64,000 nucleotides of DNA from Pelagibius sp. CAU 1746 (GCF_039839785.1 NZ_JBDOQT010000002.1:682001-746000), one strand, 5' to 3'; shown: positions 33,701-42,575, counted from the first letter of the stretch. Numbers and translations are program-made. Notes: a model not told the origin generated them from the letters alone.

Positions 33701-33987
33701 AAAGGAATAGGTCCTCAGCCTTTGAGGGATGCTGCAGATGCGAAGGCGGGGTATACGCCTTTCCCGCCGTCAATCAAGGAACATACCGATGATAGGTCAA
33801 GGCCGCATCTGCGGCCGACGGCCTGGCCCGGCGCATTCCCAGGGAAACTGGCCCAAGGAAACTGGGCACCCGCGCGTCGCGGGCGCCGCCATAAAACATT
33901 TTACTTTTTATGGATGCAAATTATTTTTTTATACAAAATTAATTTGTAAATTATACCTGCCGTGCAGGGAACAGGTCCCGCTCGCGG
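33701..33987. other. Intergenic region with an AT-rich island
   Basis: No gene is supported. Bases 33890-33960 are strikingly AT-rich (for example ATTATTTTTTTATAC and AAATTAATTT) in a GC-rich genome, and include the 10-bp palindrome AAATTAATTT within a near-symmetric TACAAAATTAATTTGTA. It probably holds the cysD promoter on the minus strand and may be a binding site for a silencer such as an H-NS-like protein or a junction of acquired DNA. Confidence 0.5.
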
Positions 33988-34968
33988 CTAGACGCCGTGA
34001 TAGCCGCGGTACCACTCGACGAAGCGGGGAATGCCGTCGTCGATGGAGGTCTTGGGCTCGAAGCCAAGATCGCGGCGCGCCGGCTCGATATCGGCATAGG
34101 TCTCTTTCACGTCGCCGGCCTGCATTGGGGCGAACTCCTTGATCGCCTCGCGGCCGCAGGCCCGCTCGATCACCTCGACGAAGCGCAGCAGCGGCTCGGC
34201 GCGGTGGTTGCCCAGGTTGTAGACCCGGTGCGCCGCGGCCTCGCCCTGGCGCTGCGGCGGGCGCGCCGTCACCGCCAGCACGCCGTCGACGATGTCGTCG
34301 ATGTAGGTGAAGTCGCGGCGCATGTCGCCGTGATTGAAGATGCGGATCGGCCGCCCTTCGAAGATCGCCTTGGTGAAGATGTAGGCCGACATGTCCGGCC
34401 GCCCCCAGGGCCCGTAGACGGTGAAGAACCGGAGGCCGGTGCCCGCCAGGCCGTAGAGGTGGGCATAGCAATGGGTCATCAGCTCGTCGCTGCGCTTGGT
34501 GGCGGCGTAGAGCGAGACCGGGCTGTCGACCCGCTGCTCGGTCGAGAATGGCAGGTCCTTGTTGCCCCCGTAGACCGAGGAAGAGGAAGCATAGACGAAG
34601 TGGCGCAGCTCCGGCAGGCGGCGCGCCAGTTCCAACATGCAAAGATGCCCCATCACGTTGCTCTCGACGTAGGCGAAGGGGTTCTCCAGGGAGTAGCGCA
34701 CGCCCGCCTGCGCGGCCAGGTGAATGATCTCCGTCACTTCGGGGAACTCTCCGGCAAGCGCCGGGATCTTCTCGCGGTCCTGAATGTCGAGGCGCCTGAA
34801 GGTGAAGCCGTTGCGCCCGCAGAGCCGGTCGAGCCGGGCCTGCTTGAGGGCCGGATCGTAGTAGTCGTTGACGTTGTCGATGCCGATCACCGCCCGGCCC
34901 TGATCGACGAGCCGCAGGGCGACATGAAAGCCAATGAAACCGGCCACTCCTGTGACAATGACGCTCAC
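33988..34968 (-). CDS. NAD-dependent UDP-glucuronate 4-epimerase
   Basis: A 326-residue extended SDR enzyme. It has the cofactor loop VTGVAGFIGFHVAL at residues 5-18, the Ser/Tyr/Lys triad (YASSSSVYGG near 125 and YAATKRSDE near 153), DNVNDYYDPALKQARL near 37 and RFFTVYGPWGRPDMS near 180. The NVNDYYD and YGPWGRPDM signatures are those of LspL/CapI-type UDP-glucuronic acid 4-epimerases, which make UDP-galacturonate for capsules and LPS. It lies 45 bp after the nucleotide-sugar dehydrogenase gene on the same strand. Confidence 0.9.
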   Translation of the reverse strand: MSVIVTGVAGFIGFHVALRLVDQGRAVIGIDNVNDYYDPALKQARLDRLCGRNGFTFRRLDIQDREKIPALAGEFPEVTEIIHLAAQAGVRYSLENPFAYVESNVMGHLCMLELARRLPELRHFVYASSSSVYGGNKDLPFSTEQRVDSPVSLYAATKRSDELMTHCYAHLYGLAGTGLRFFTVYGPWGRPDMSAYIFTKAIFEGRPIRIFNHGDMRRDFTYIDDIVDGVLAVTARPPQRQGEAAAHRVYNLGNHRAEPLLRFVEVIERACGREAIKEFAPMQAGDVKETYADIEPARRDLGFEPKTSIDDGIPRFVEWYRGYHGV

Positions 34969-35013
34969 GGCGCGGTCTTTTCCGGTTTTCTGTCCAACAC
35001 CCTCTTCACCTCC

Positions 35014-36306
35014 TCAGATCGAATAGCGCCGGACGCCGGCCGGCAGATCGCCCGGCGTCCAGAGGTCGCGCAGGTCGAAGACGATGCCCCCGGCGGCCAG
35101 CAGGCCGCCGAAGTCCGCCGCCGTCATGCCGCGGTAGGCGTCATGAGCCACGGCGCCGACGACGCAGTCGAAGCCTTCGGCCCGCGCCAGGTCCGCCACG
35201 GGTTCCAGCCCGCACAGCGCCGCGGCCTCGTCGGGATCGGCCAGCGGATCGTGAACATCGACCCGGCAGCCCTTGTGGCGCAGCGCGGCGATCAGGTCCA
35301 CCACCTTGCTGTTGCGCAGGTCGGGCACATTCTCCTTGAAGGTCAGGCCCAGGACCAGGATCCGGGGGGCCGGCTGGCGGCCCGAGGTCTCGGCCAGCGC
35401 CCCGAGAATCCGTCCGGCGAAATAGCCGGCCATGGAATCGTTGGTCTGGCGCCCGGCCAGGATCACCTGGGGATCGAGCCCCAGCACCTCGCTGCAGTGG
35501 GCCAGGTAGTAGGGATCGACGCCGATGCAGTGGCCGCCGACCATGCCGGGGCGGAAATCCAGGAAATTCCACTTCGTGCGCGCGGCCGCCAGGACGTCGT
35601 AGACCGAGAGATCCATCTTATTGAAGATCTTGGTCACTTCGTTGACGAAGGCGATGTTGATGTCGCGCTGGGCGTTCTCGATCACCTTGGCCGCCTCGGC
35701 GGTCTTGATGCTGGCGGCGCGGAACACCCCGGCTTCCGTGACCTTGCCGTAGACCGCCGCCAGCAAGTCGGTGACCTCCGGCGTCTGCCCGGCCACCACC
35801 TTGGTGATCTTCTCCAGCGCATGGACCCGGTCGCCGGGGTTGATGCGTTCCGGCGAGTAGCCCAGGAAGAAGTCCCGCCCGGCTTTGAGGCCCGAGGCCC
35901 GCTCCAGGATCGGGCCGCAGACCTCCTCCGTCACGCCGGGATAGACGGTCGACTCGTAGACCACCACGGCGCCGGGGGCGAGAGCCGCGCCCACGGTGCG
36001 GCTGGCGGCCTCGACCGCGGCCAGGTCCGGCCGCTTGCCGGCATCCACCGGCGTCGGAACCGTGACGATGAAAAGGTCGCGCCCGGCCAGCGCCGCCGGG
36101 TCGTCGCTGAACGCCACCGCCGCCGCGCGCAGGACGCCGCTCTCGACCTCGCGGGTGCGGTCGCGTCCCTCCTCCAGTTCGGCGATGCGCCGCCGGTCGA
36201 CATCGAAACCCAGGACGTCGAAATGCCGGCTGAGGGACACGGCCAGCGGCAGGCCCACGTAGCCCAGGCCGACCACGGCCAGTTGCGGATTCTGCGGCAG
36301 GGTCAC
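35014..36306 (-). CDS. Nucleotide-sugar dehydrogenase (TviB/WbpA-like UDP-HexNAc dehydrogenase)
   Basis: A 430-residue UDP-sugar 6-dehydrogenase. It has the NAD loop VVGLGYVGLPLAVSLSRHF near residue 9 and TVPTPVDAGKRPDL near 88. YESTVYPGVTEE and YSPERINPGD follow, then AKVIENAQRDINIAFVNE, and the catalytic cysteine in VGGHCIGVDPYYLAH near residue 270. This set is that of the UDP-N-acetylhexosamine subgroup (TviB, WbpA/O, VipA) rather than UDP-glucose dehydrogenase. It oxidises C6 to give a uronic acid donor. I chose GTG 36306, which gives the natural N-terminus; the frame stays open upstream without homology. Confidence 0.88.
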   Translation of the reverse strand: MTLPQNPQLAVVGLGYVGLPLAVSLSRHFDVLGFDVDRRRIAELEEGRDRTREVESGVLRAAAVAFSDDPAALAGRDLFIVTVPTPVDAGKRPDLAAVEAASRTVGAALAPGAVVVYESTVYPGVTEEVCGPILERASGLKAGRDFFLGYSPERINPGDRVHALEKITKVVAGQTPEVTDLLAAVYGKVTEAGVFRAASIKTAEAAKVIENAQRDINIAFVNEVTKIFNKMDLSVYDVLAAARTKWNFLDFRPGMVGGHCIGVDPYYLAHCSEVLGLDPQVILAGRQTNDSMAGYFAGRILGALAETSGRQPAPRILVLGLTFKENVPDLRNSKVVDLIAALRHKGCRVDVHDPLADPDEAAALCGLEPVADLARAEGFDCVVGAVAHDAYRGMTAADFGGLLAAGGIVFDLRDLWTPGDLPAGVRRYSI

Positions 36307-36424
36307 GCGGGGCACGTCCTCTTCGTCGGCGGGCTGTCGATCGGCGGGCGCGCCGCGGGAACGGCGCTGCCCTCTTTTAGTGCAAACCGCCGCCGTATTC
36401 AGCCGCAATCGCCCCGATCCCGGC

Positions 36425-36976
36425 TCACAATGCCGCGGCGATGCCCGCCTCGAGGATTCGCACCACCGAGCGCGCATCGTCGATCGCACGGTGGGCCGTG
36501 CCTTCCCGGTCCAGGCCCATGCGCTTCAGGGCGCCGCCGAGACCGCCCGCACGCGACAGCCCAAAATGAGCGGCGAAGACCTTTTTGACGTTCACGTAGG
36601 GAACCCCGGCGAAAGGGTTCTCGATCCCATGTTTGCCGCAATCCCGGCCGAGCTGCGCCCCGTCATAGTCGCCCCAGGCCAAGAGGGTGAAGCCGCCGTC
36701 CCGGCCGGCCCAGCCATGGAAAGCCGCCAGAACGTCAGGAAACCCCGGCGCCCGGTCGACGTCGCTCTGGCGAATCGTGGTCAGCTCCGTGCAAAAGGCC
36801 GACAGCTTGGGCGCCATGAAGGGCTTCACGAAGCTCTGAAACTCCAGCGCCGGACGCGCCTGGGGTCCCGGCTGGTCGAAGCGCACGGCGCCGATTTCGA
36901 TGATCTCCGAGGGGGCTTCCTCCGCCCCCCGCCGCCAGCAGGTGGCTTCCAGATCGAACACAACGTAGCGCTTCAA
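36425..36976 (-). CDS. DEDDh 3'-5' exonuclease (ERI-1/KapD-like)
   Basis: About 183 residues of the RNase T/DnaQ-like fold. The three exonuclease motifs are seen: ExoI in VVFDLEATCW, ExoII in TLLAWGDYDGAQL, and ExoIII in AHRAIDDARSV. The family of KapD/ERI-1-type enzymes trims single-stranded nucleic acid ends. TTG at 36976 follows GGGAG at a sensible distance and puts the first strand at the N-terminus; an ATG at 37054 would add 26 residues from sequence that is not coding-like. It sits between polysaccharide genes but shows no clear functional link. Confidence 0.8.
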   Translation of the reverse strand: MKRYVVFDLEATCWRRGAEEAPSEIIEIGAVRFDQPGPQARPALEFQSFVKPFMAPKLSAFCTELTTIRQSDVDRAPGFPDVLAAFHGWAGRDGGFTLLAWGDYDGAQLGRDCGKHGIENPFAGVPYVNVKKVFAAHFGLSRAGGLGGALKRMGLDREGTAHRAIDDARSVVRILEAGIAAAL

Positions 36977-37143
36977 CGCTCCGGCACTCCCAATCCATTC
37001 CTTAGAGTAGAACTGTAAACCATTACATACCGACTTAAAGTTACGAAACCCCATCTTGCCATGGACCGGCTATAAGTCCTTGTAAACCAATCAACTCCAT
37101 GAACTCGCTTAATGATTCGTAAAATCGTTCATGCGCTGAACAC

Positions 37144-37172
37144 TTGACAGCCGCGATTCCCCGCGGGTAGAC
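37144..37172 (+). promoter_or_regulatory. Candidate promoter of the regulator-antiterminator genes
   Basis: TTGACA (37144-37149), a 17-bp spacer and GTAGAC (37167-37172) lie about 57 bp before the winged-helix regulator start. The -35 is perfect, the -10 weak, consistent with a regulated promoter. Confidence 0.4.
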
Positions 37173-37228
37173 AGGCCCTGAGGCAAACGCCCTCGCAAGG
37201 GGGCAGGGCCGAGCAGGCGGAGCCCCCA

Positions 37229-37897
37229 TTGAGCACCCATTCAGGCTCACCGATCGAACAGGACCAAGAGGCGGAATCGACGCGGCTGATGCTCGATGCG
37301 ATCGAGACCCGCGATCACGTCACGCAGCGCGGGCTGGCCAGCGAACTGGGAATCGCGCTCGGCCTGACCAACATCTACCTCAAGCGCTGCATAAACAAAG
37401 GCCTGATAAAGGTCCGCAAGGCCCCGGCGCGGCGCTACGCCTACTACCTGACCGCCAAGGGCTTTAGCGAAAAGGCCCGCCTGACCGCGAAGTTCCTCGC
37501 CCGCTCCCTGAGCTTCTTCCGCCTGGCCCGCGAAGACTGCGCGGAGCTGTTCGGCGCCTGCGAGGCGCGCGGACTTACCCGGGCCGTCCTGGCTGGAGCC
37601 GGCGACCTCTGCGAGATCGCCACCCTGGCGGCGCTCGATTCCGGCATCGAGGTCGTGGCGATCTTCGACGAGGAGACCAACCGCCAGCAGTTCGCCGGCG
37701 TTCCCGTGGTGCGCAGCCTGGAGACCCTGCCCGAAGACGCGGTCGTCGTCGTGACCGACATCAAGGACCCGCAGGCCGTCTACAACCGGCTCGCGGCGGC
37801 ACTGGATCCGGAGAGGGTTCTGTTCCCGAACCTGCTCAGGCTTTCCCGGCACCGCGCGCCCCGCGTCGCGGTCGGGCAATCGGGAGCGGCAGGATGA
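37229..37897 (+). CDS. Winged-helix regulator of the polysaccharide region
   Basis: A 222-residue protein. The N-terminal winged helix (TRDHVTQRGLASELGIALGLTNIYLKRCINKGLIKVRK in parts, residues 29-65) is followed by a basic linker. A C-terminal alpha/beta domain (TRAVLAGAGDLCEIATLAALDSGIEVVAIFDEE near residue 113) resembles a CoA- or nucleotide-binding Rossmann-like fold. Proteins with this HTH plus Rossmann layout occur next to NusG-like genes in exopolysaccharide clusters. It would sense a metabolite and control this cluster. It starts at TTG with GGCGGAG upstream and overlaps the next gene by four bases. Confidence 0.72.
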   Translation: MSTHSGSPIEQDQEAESTRLMLDAIETRDHVTQRGLASELGIALGLTNIYLKRCINKGLIKVRKAPARRYAYYLTAKGFSEKARLTAKFLARSLSFFRLAREDCAELFGACEARGLTRAVLAGAGDLCEIATLAALDSGIEVVAIFDEETNRQQFAGVPVVRSLETLPEDAVVVVTDIKDPQAVYNRLAAALDPERVLFPNLLRLSRHRAPRVAVGQSGAAG

Positions 37898-38394
37898 AAC
37901 AGTGGTACGTCGCGCACACCCATGCCCATGCCGAAGAGCGGGCCCGGCTCAATCTCGAACGTCAGGGTTTTCGGACCTACCTGCCCCGCTACCGGCGTGA
38001 GCGCCGCCACGCCCGCCGGCGCGACGTGGTGCGGGCGCCGCTGTTTCCCGGCTATATCTTCGTCCAGATCGACCTGGAGGACGCGCCGTGGCGATCGATC
38101 AACGGCACCTTCGGCGTAAACCACCTGATCTGCTACGGCGAGAAGCCGGCGGCGGTGCCCGACGGCGTGGTCGAGGAAATTGCCGCCCGGGAGAACGCGG
38201 AGGGGCTGATCGAACTGCAGCCCAAGGGCTTCCGCAAGGGCGAGGCGCTGCGGATCGTCTCCGGCGCTCTGGCCGATTGCCTCGGCTTCTTCGAGAAGAT
38301 GGCCGACCGGGAGCGGGTCGTCCTGCTGCTCGAACTGCTGGGCAGAAAAGTGCGCGTCGAGGCCCCGCTGCGGGCGATCGCCGCCGGCACCTGA
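37894..38394 (+). CDS. NusG-family specialised antiterminator (RfaH/UpxY-like)
   Basis: A 166-residue protein. The NGN domain starts KQWYVAHTHAHAEERARLNLERQGF and contains LFPGYIFVQIDLEDAPWRSINGTFGV, a NusG/RfaH hallmark. The C-terminal KOW-like part (EALRIVSGALADCLGFFEKM) is short. Specialised NusG paralogues ride RNA polymerase to let long polysaccharide operons be transcribed to the end. It overlaps the regulator gene by four bases (ATGA) and is immediately before the PseB-like gene, the expected position for a local antiterminator. No ops-like recruitment site was recognised in the leader. Confidence 0.85.
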   Translation: MKQWYVAHTHAHAEERARLNLERQGFRTYLPRYRRERRHARRRDVVRAPLFPGYIFVQIDLEDAPWRSINGTFGVNHLICYGEKPAAVPDGVVEEIAARENAEGLIELQPKGFRKGEALRIVSGALADCLGFFEKMADRERVVLLLELLGRKVRVEAPLRAIAAGT

Positions 38395-38523
38395 CCCGCC
38401 GCCCTTCGCAATTGAGCATCCCGGCGAAGTGTTTGTAAGCCAGATGCTTAGACCGCTTTTCGGGCAGGATTAATCCCTGATTCATACAGTTTTTTAATGA
38501 ATTGAGTGCATAACCGACGAACC

Positions 38524-39561
38524 ATGATGTCGGAACAGCACAAATTCTCAAACGGCAACTGCCTCAACCTGGACGGAAAGTCGGTCCTGGTCACCGGCGG
38601 TACCGGATCCTTCGGCAAGAAGTTCATCGAGACGGTCCTGGACCGCTACACGCCACGCCGGGTCATCGTCTTCTCGCGCGACGAGCTGAAGCAGTACGAG
38701 ATGGCGCTCAGCCTCTCTACCGACAAGTATCCCGCGCTGCGCTATTTCATCGGCGACGTCCGCGACGTGGACAGGCTGGACATGGCGCTGCGCGATGTCG
38801 ACGTGGTGGTCCACGCCGCCGCCCTGAAGCAGGTTCCCGCGGCCGAGTACAATCCCTTCGAGTGCATCCAGACCAACGTGATCGGCGCCGAGAACGTGGT
38901 GCGCGCCTCCCTGCGCAACCGCGTCAGCAAGGTCATCGCGCTGTCGACCGACAAGGCGGCCAATCCGATCAACCTCTACGGCGCCAGCAAGCTGGCTTCG
39001 GACAAGATCTTCGTCGCCGCGAACAACCTCTCGGGCCGTGACGGCACCTCCTTCTCGGTGGTGCGCTATGGCAACGTTATGGGTTCGCGCGGCAGCGTGA
39101 TCCCCTTCTTCCGCAAGCTGATCGACGAGAACGCCGACAGCCTGCCGATTACCGACCCGGAAATGACCCGCTTCTGGATCACCCTGCAGCAGGGCGTCGA
39201 CTTCGTGCTCTCCAGCCTGGCGATGACTCGTGGCGGCGAGCTCTTCGTCCCGAAGATTCCCAGCATGAAGATCACGGAGCTGGCTCAGTTCATGGCGCCG
39301 GATCTGCCGCACAAGGTGGTCGGTATTCGGCCCGGCGAGAAGATCCACGAGGTGCTGATCACCGAGGACGACGCCCGCAACACGCTGGACATCGGCGACC
39401 GCTACATCATCTATCCCGAATTCAGCCAGCACGGTAAGCTGAACCAGCAGTACGGCGAGGCCAAGGCCGTTCCGGCGGGCTTTCGCTTTGCCAGCAACAT
39501 CAACGACGACTGGCTGGGCGGCGCGCGGTTGGCCGCCATGATCTCAGAATGCGGAAAATAG
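38524..39561 (+). CDS. pseB: UDP-N-acetylglucosamine 4,6-dehydratase (inverting), PseB-like
   Basis: About 345 residues of the extended SDR fold. It has the cofactor loop LVTGGTGSFGKKFIETVL near residue 23, YEMALSLSTDKYPALRYFIGDVRD, then STDKAANPINLYGASKLASDKIF near 145, with the Tyr/Lys in YGASK, and GNVMGSRGSVIPFF. These signatures are those of the PseB/FlaA1 class that makes UDP-2-acetamido-2,6-dideoxy-beta-L-arabino-hexos-4-ulose from UDP-GlcNAc. The start is uncertain; GTG 38506 and ATG 38524/38527 are possible and no strong ribosome site is visible. It overlaps the pseC gene by 13 bases. Confidence 0.88.
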   Translation: MMSEQHKFSNGNCLNLDGKSVLVTGGTGSFGKKFIETVLDRYTPRRVIVFSRDELKQYEMALSLSTDKYPALRYFIGDVRDVDRLDMALRDVDVVVHAAALKQVPAAEYNPFECIQTNVIGAENVVRASLRNRVSKVIALSTDKAANPINLYGASKLASDKIFVAANNLSGRDGTSFSVVRYGNVMGSRGSVIPFFRKLIDENADSLPITDPEMTRFWITLQQGVDFVLSSLAMTRGGELFVPKIPSMKITELAQFMAPDLPHKVVGIRPGEKIHEVLITEDDARNTLDIGDRYIIYPEFSQHGKLNQQYGEAKAVPAGFRFASNINDDWLGGARLAAMISECGK

Positions 39562-40787
39562 CTCCCTCACAAGGACCCTTCCTGCCCTACGGGCGCCAGC
39601 TTATCGAAGAAGACGACATCGCGGCGGTGACCGCGGTGCTGCGCGGCGACTGGCTGACCACCGGCCCGGCCGTCGCGGCCTTCGAGCGGGCGCTCTGCGA
39701 AGCCACCGAGGCGCGTCATGCCATTGCCTGCGCCAACGGCACGGCAGCGCTGCATCTGGCGGCCCTGGCCCTCGACCTCGCCCCCGGCGACCGGGTCGTC
39801 GTGCCCAGCGTCACCTTCCTGGCCACCGCCAACGCGGTGCGCCTGGCCGGCGGCGAGGTGGTCTTCGCCGACTGCGACGCGGACAGCGGCCTGATGGAGG
39901 TTCCCCAGCTCGCCGAGGCCCTGGAGCACGCGGCGGCCGCGCCCGGCGGGCCGCTGAAAGCGGTCTTTCCCGTGCACCTGACCGGCCAGTGCGCCGACCT
40001 GCCGGCGCTGGCGGCCCTGGCGGCCGAGCAGGGCCTCACCCTGGTCGACGACGCCGCCCACGCCATCGGCAGTCGCTACCGCGCCGCCGACGGCAATACG
40101 AAGCCCATCGGCGACGGCCGGCTGAGCGCCATGACCGCCTTCTCCTTCCACCCGGTAAAGACCATCGCCATGGGCGAAGGCGGCGCGCTGACCACCAACG
40201 ACGACAACCTCGCCCTGCGCCTGCAGCGGCTGCGCTCCCACGGCATGGTGCGCGAAGAGCGGGAGTGGCAGCACCGCGACCTCGCCTTCGATGCCGACGG
40301 CAGCGCCAACCCCTGGTACTACGAGATGCCGGAAGTCGGCCTCAACTACCGGGTCACCGATATTCAGTGCGCTCTCGGCCTCAGCCAGATGAAGAAGCTG
40401 AAGCGCTTCGCCGCGCAACGCCGCCGCCTGGCCGACCGCTACGACCGGCAACTCGCCGGCCTGGCGCCGCTGGTGCGGCCCATCGCCCGCTCTGCGAGCT
40501 CTGAAGCGGCCTGGCATATCTATCCGCTGCTCATCGACTTCGCCGGCGCCGGCATCAGCCGCGCGCGGGTGATGGCGCGCCTCAAGGCCGCCGGCATCGG
40601 CAGTCAGGTGCATTACATCCCGGTCCATATGCAGCCCTATTACCGCCGGCGCTACGGCGATCTCGACCTGCCGGGAGCGCAGGCCTACTACGAGCGTACG
40701 CTCTCGCTGCCGCTCTTCGCCGGCATGGAGGACTCCGACGTCGACCGGGTGGCCGCCGCCCTGGCCGAGGTCTTGGGGCGGGGCTGA
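39549..40787 (+). CDS. pseC: PseC-like UDP-sugar C4 aminotransferase
   Basis: A 412-residue DegT/DnrJ/EryC1-fold PLP enzyme. It opens FLPYGRQLIEEDDIAAVTAVLRGDWLTTGP in parts, and the PLP-binding lysine is in SFHPVKTIAMGEGGAL near residue 207, with VDDAAHAIGS before it. This set matches PseC, which aminates the PseB product to give UDP-4-amino-4,6-dideoxy-N-acetyl-beta-L-altrosamine. It overlaps pseB and is followed by a glycosyltransferase gene. The remaining pseudaminic acid genes (pseF, pseG, pseH, pseI) are not in the window. Confidence 0.88.
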   Translation: MRKIAPSQGPFLPYGRQLIEEDDIAAVTAVLRGDWLTTGPAVAAFERALCEATEARHAIACANGTAALHLAALALDLAPGDRVVVPSVTFLATANAVRLAGGEVVFADCDADSGLMEVPQLAEALEHAAAAPGGPLKAVFPVHLTGQCADLPALAALAAEQGLTLVDDAAHAIGSRYRAADGNTKPIGDGRLSAMTAFSFHPVKTIAMGEGGALTTNDDNLALRLQRLRSHGMVREEREWQHRDLAFDADGSANPWYYEMPEVGLNYRVTDIQCALGLSQMKKLKRFAAQRRRLADRYDRQLAGLAPLVRPIARSASSEAAWHIYPLLIDFAGAGISRARVMARLKAAGIGSQVHYIPVHMQPYYRRRYGDLDLPGAQAYYERTLSLPLFAGMEDSDVDRVAAALAEVLGRG

Positions 40788-40856
40788 CCACCGGGCAGCC
40801 GCCTGCAGGAGGGCGCAGTTGCTGAGGTCCGCGGATTTCCGCTACAAAGCTCCGTC

Positions 40857-41639
40857 ATGAATTCCCCTCCACCCCCCACCCCCGACACGCCCCCCCTGGT
40901 GTCCGTCGTCACCGCCGCCTACAACGCGGAGGATTTCATCGCCCAGACCATCGCCTCGGTCCGGGCGCAGAGCCTCGCCGAGTGGGAAATGCTGGTTGCC
41001 GACGATTGCTCGGACGACGCCACCGCGGAGATCGTCGCCGCCGCGGCAGCCGAGGACCCGCGCATCCGCCTCATCCGGCTGGAGCGGAACGGCGGCGTCG
41101 CCCGGGCGCGCAACGCCGCCCTGGAGCGGGCGCGCGGCCGCTACATCGCCTTCCTGGACAGCGACGACCTCTGGCTGCCGGAAAAGCTGGCGCGCCAGAT
41201 CGCCTTCATGAAGGCGCACCGTGCCGCCGTTTCCTACACCGCCTTCCGGCGCATCAACGAGGACGGCAGCGTCCTGGGACGCTTGGTCCGCGTGCCCGCG
41301 CGCCTGACCTACCGGGAGCTGCTGAAAAACACCGCCATCGCCACCCTGACCGGCATGGTCGACACGGCCAAGACCGGGCCGATCCGCATGACCGAGGCGC
41401 GGCGCGACGACTTCATTCTCTGGCTGTCGATCCTCAAACGCGGCTTCACCGCCTACGGCCTGCAGGAAGACTTGGCGCGCTACCGCGTGGTGTCCGGCTC
41501 GCTCTCCAGCAAGCCCAAGCGTTCGGCCGCCTGGACCTGGTCGGTTTACCGCCGCGTCGAGAAACTGAATCCGCTGCACGCCCTGTGGTGCATGGCCCAC
41601 TACGCCACCCGCGCCGTGCTCAAACGGCTGGTCTTCTAG
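40857..41639 (+). CDS. Family 2 glycosyltransferase
   Basis: A 260-residue GT-A enzyme. VSVVTAAYNAEDFIAQTIASV near residue 13, VADDCSDDAT near 46, and FLDSDDLWLPEKLARQIAFM near 101 (metal-binding D-S-D-D) fit the GT2 family. It would transfer one sugar of the local repeat unit. It lacks membrane helices beyond a C-terminal basic/hydrophobic patch. It lies 69 bp after pseC and 3 bp before the epimerase gene. Confidence 0.87.
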   Translation: MNSPPPPTPDTPPLVSVVTAAYNAEDFIAQTIASVRAQSLAEWEMLVADDCSDDATAEIVAAAAAEDPRIRLIRLERNGGVARARNAALERARGRYIAFLDSDDLWLPEKLARQIAFMKAHRAAVSYTAFRRINEDGSVLGRLVRVPARLTYRELLKNTAIATLTGMVDTAKTGPIRMTEARRDDFILWLSILKRGFTAYGLQEDLARYRVVSGSLSSKPKRSAAWTWSVYRRVEKLNPLHALWCMAHYATRAVLKRLVF

Positions 41640-41642
41640 ATC

Positions 41643-42575
41643 ATGGCCCCCGTGCTGGTGACCGGAGCCAACGGCTTTGCCGGCGCGGCGATCTGCCGTC
41701 ACCTGGTCCGGCACGGCTGGCAGGTGCGGGCCTGCGTGCGCAACGCCGCCGCCGCGGTCCCCGAGGGCGTCGAAAAGGTTGTCGTCGGCGAGATCGGGGA
41801 GGCGACCGACTGGAGCGCAGCCCTGGCCGGCGTCGACGCGGTGGTGCACTGTGCGGCCCGCGTCCACGTGCTGCGCGAGACCGCGGCGGATCCGCTCACC
41901 GCCTTCCGCCGCGTCAACGTCGACGGCAGCCGCGAGCTCGCCGTCCAGGCCGCCGCCGCCGGAGTGCGCCGCTTCGTCTTCCTCAGCTCCATCGGCGCCG
42001 CGGTGGCGGAGCGCCAGCCGGCGGCCGCCAGCCCCTATCAGCGGAGCAAGCTGGAAGCCGAGGCCGCGCTGCGCGAAGCCGCCGCCCGCAGCGGCATGGT
42101 CCTGGTCATGCTGCGCCCGCCCCTGATCTACGGCCCCGGCGCGCCGGGCAACTTCCGCCGCCTTGCCCGCTTGGTTGCCGCCGGGCGGCCTTTGCCCCTC
42201 GCTGCCATCGACAACAAGCGCAGCCTGCTGTTCATCGGCAACCTCGCCGGCGCGGTAGAAGCGGCATTGCGCTGCGACACGGCGCCAGAAGGCCCCCTGG
42301 CGCTTTGCGACGGCGAGGATCTTTCGACGCCCGAGCTGGCGCGGCGTATCGGCCGCGCTTGCGGGCGGCCGGCGCGCCTCTTCGCCGTCCCGGCATTGCT
42401 CCTGAAGGGGGCCGGGCGCCTGTTCGGCCGGAGCGCCGGCGTCGCGGCGCTGACCGGCAGCCTTACCGTCGACAACGGGCCTATCCGTAAGAGTCTTGGA
42501 TGGTCTCCCGACTTCAGTGTAGAGGAAGGTCTGACGATGACGTTCCGCGACACGCCACAGGACGCCGCCCGGTGA
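41643..42575 (+). CDS. NAD-dependent epimerase/dehydratase (nucleotide-sugar SDR)
   Basis: A 310-residue extended SDR enzyme. The cofactor loop VTGANGFAGAAICRHLVRHGW is near residue 5, VVHCAARVHVLRE near 65, and the Tyr/Lys pair in SPYQRSKLEAEAALRE near 132. LRPPLIYGPGAPGNFRRL near 158 and DNKRSLLFIGNL are typical of WbpV/Gne-like C4 epimerases or reductases of O-antigen clusters. The particular sugar cannot be fixed. Its stop overlaps the waaA GTG start by four bases (GTGA). Confidence 0.82.
   Translation: MAPVLVTGANGFAGAAICRHLVRHGWQVRACVRNAAAAVPEGVEKVVVGEIGEATDWSAALAGVDAVVHCAARVHVLRETAADPLTAFRRVNVDGSRELAVQAAAAGVRRFVFLSSIGAAVAERQPAAASPYQRSKLEAEAALREAAARSGMVLVMLRPPLIYGPGAPGNFRRLARLVAAGRPLPLAAIDNKRSLLFIGNLAGAVEAALRCDTAPEGPLALCDGEDLSTPELARRIGRACGRPARLFAVPALLLKGAGRLFGRSAGVAALTGSLTVDNGPIRKSLGWSPDFSVEEGLTMTFRDTPQDAAR

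Noticed and set aside
33997-36588. A long plus-strand open frame of about 863 codons
   Set aside because: It is antisense to the epimerase and nucleotide-sugar dehydrogenase genes, both of which carry clear motifs.
38395-38523. An ops-like recruitment element for the NusG-like protein
   Set aside because: I looked in the leader before pseB and found no match to the enterobacterial ops pattern.
38524-40787. Calling a pseudaminic acid biosynthesis operon
   Set aside because: Only the PseB and PseC steps are present; the cytidylyl, acetyl and synthase genes are missing from the window.
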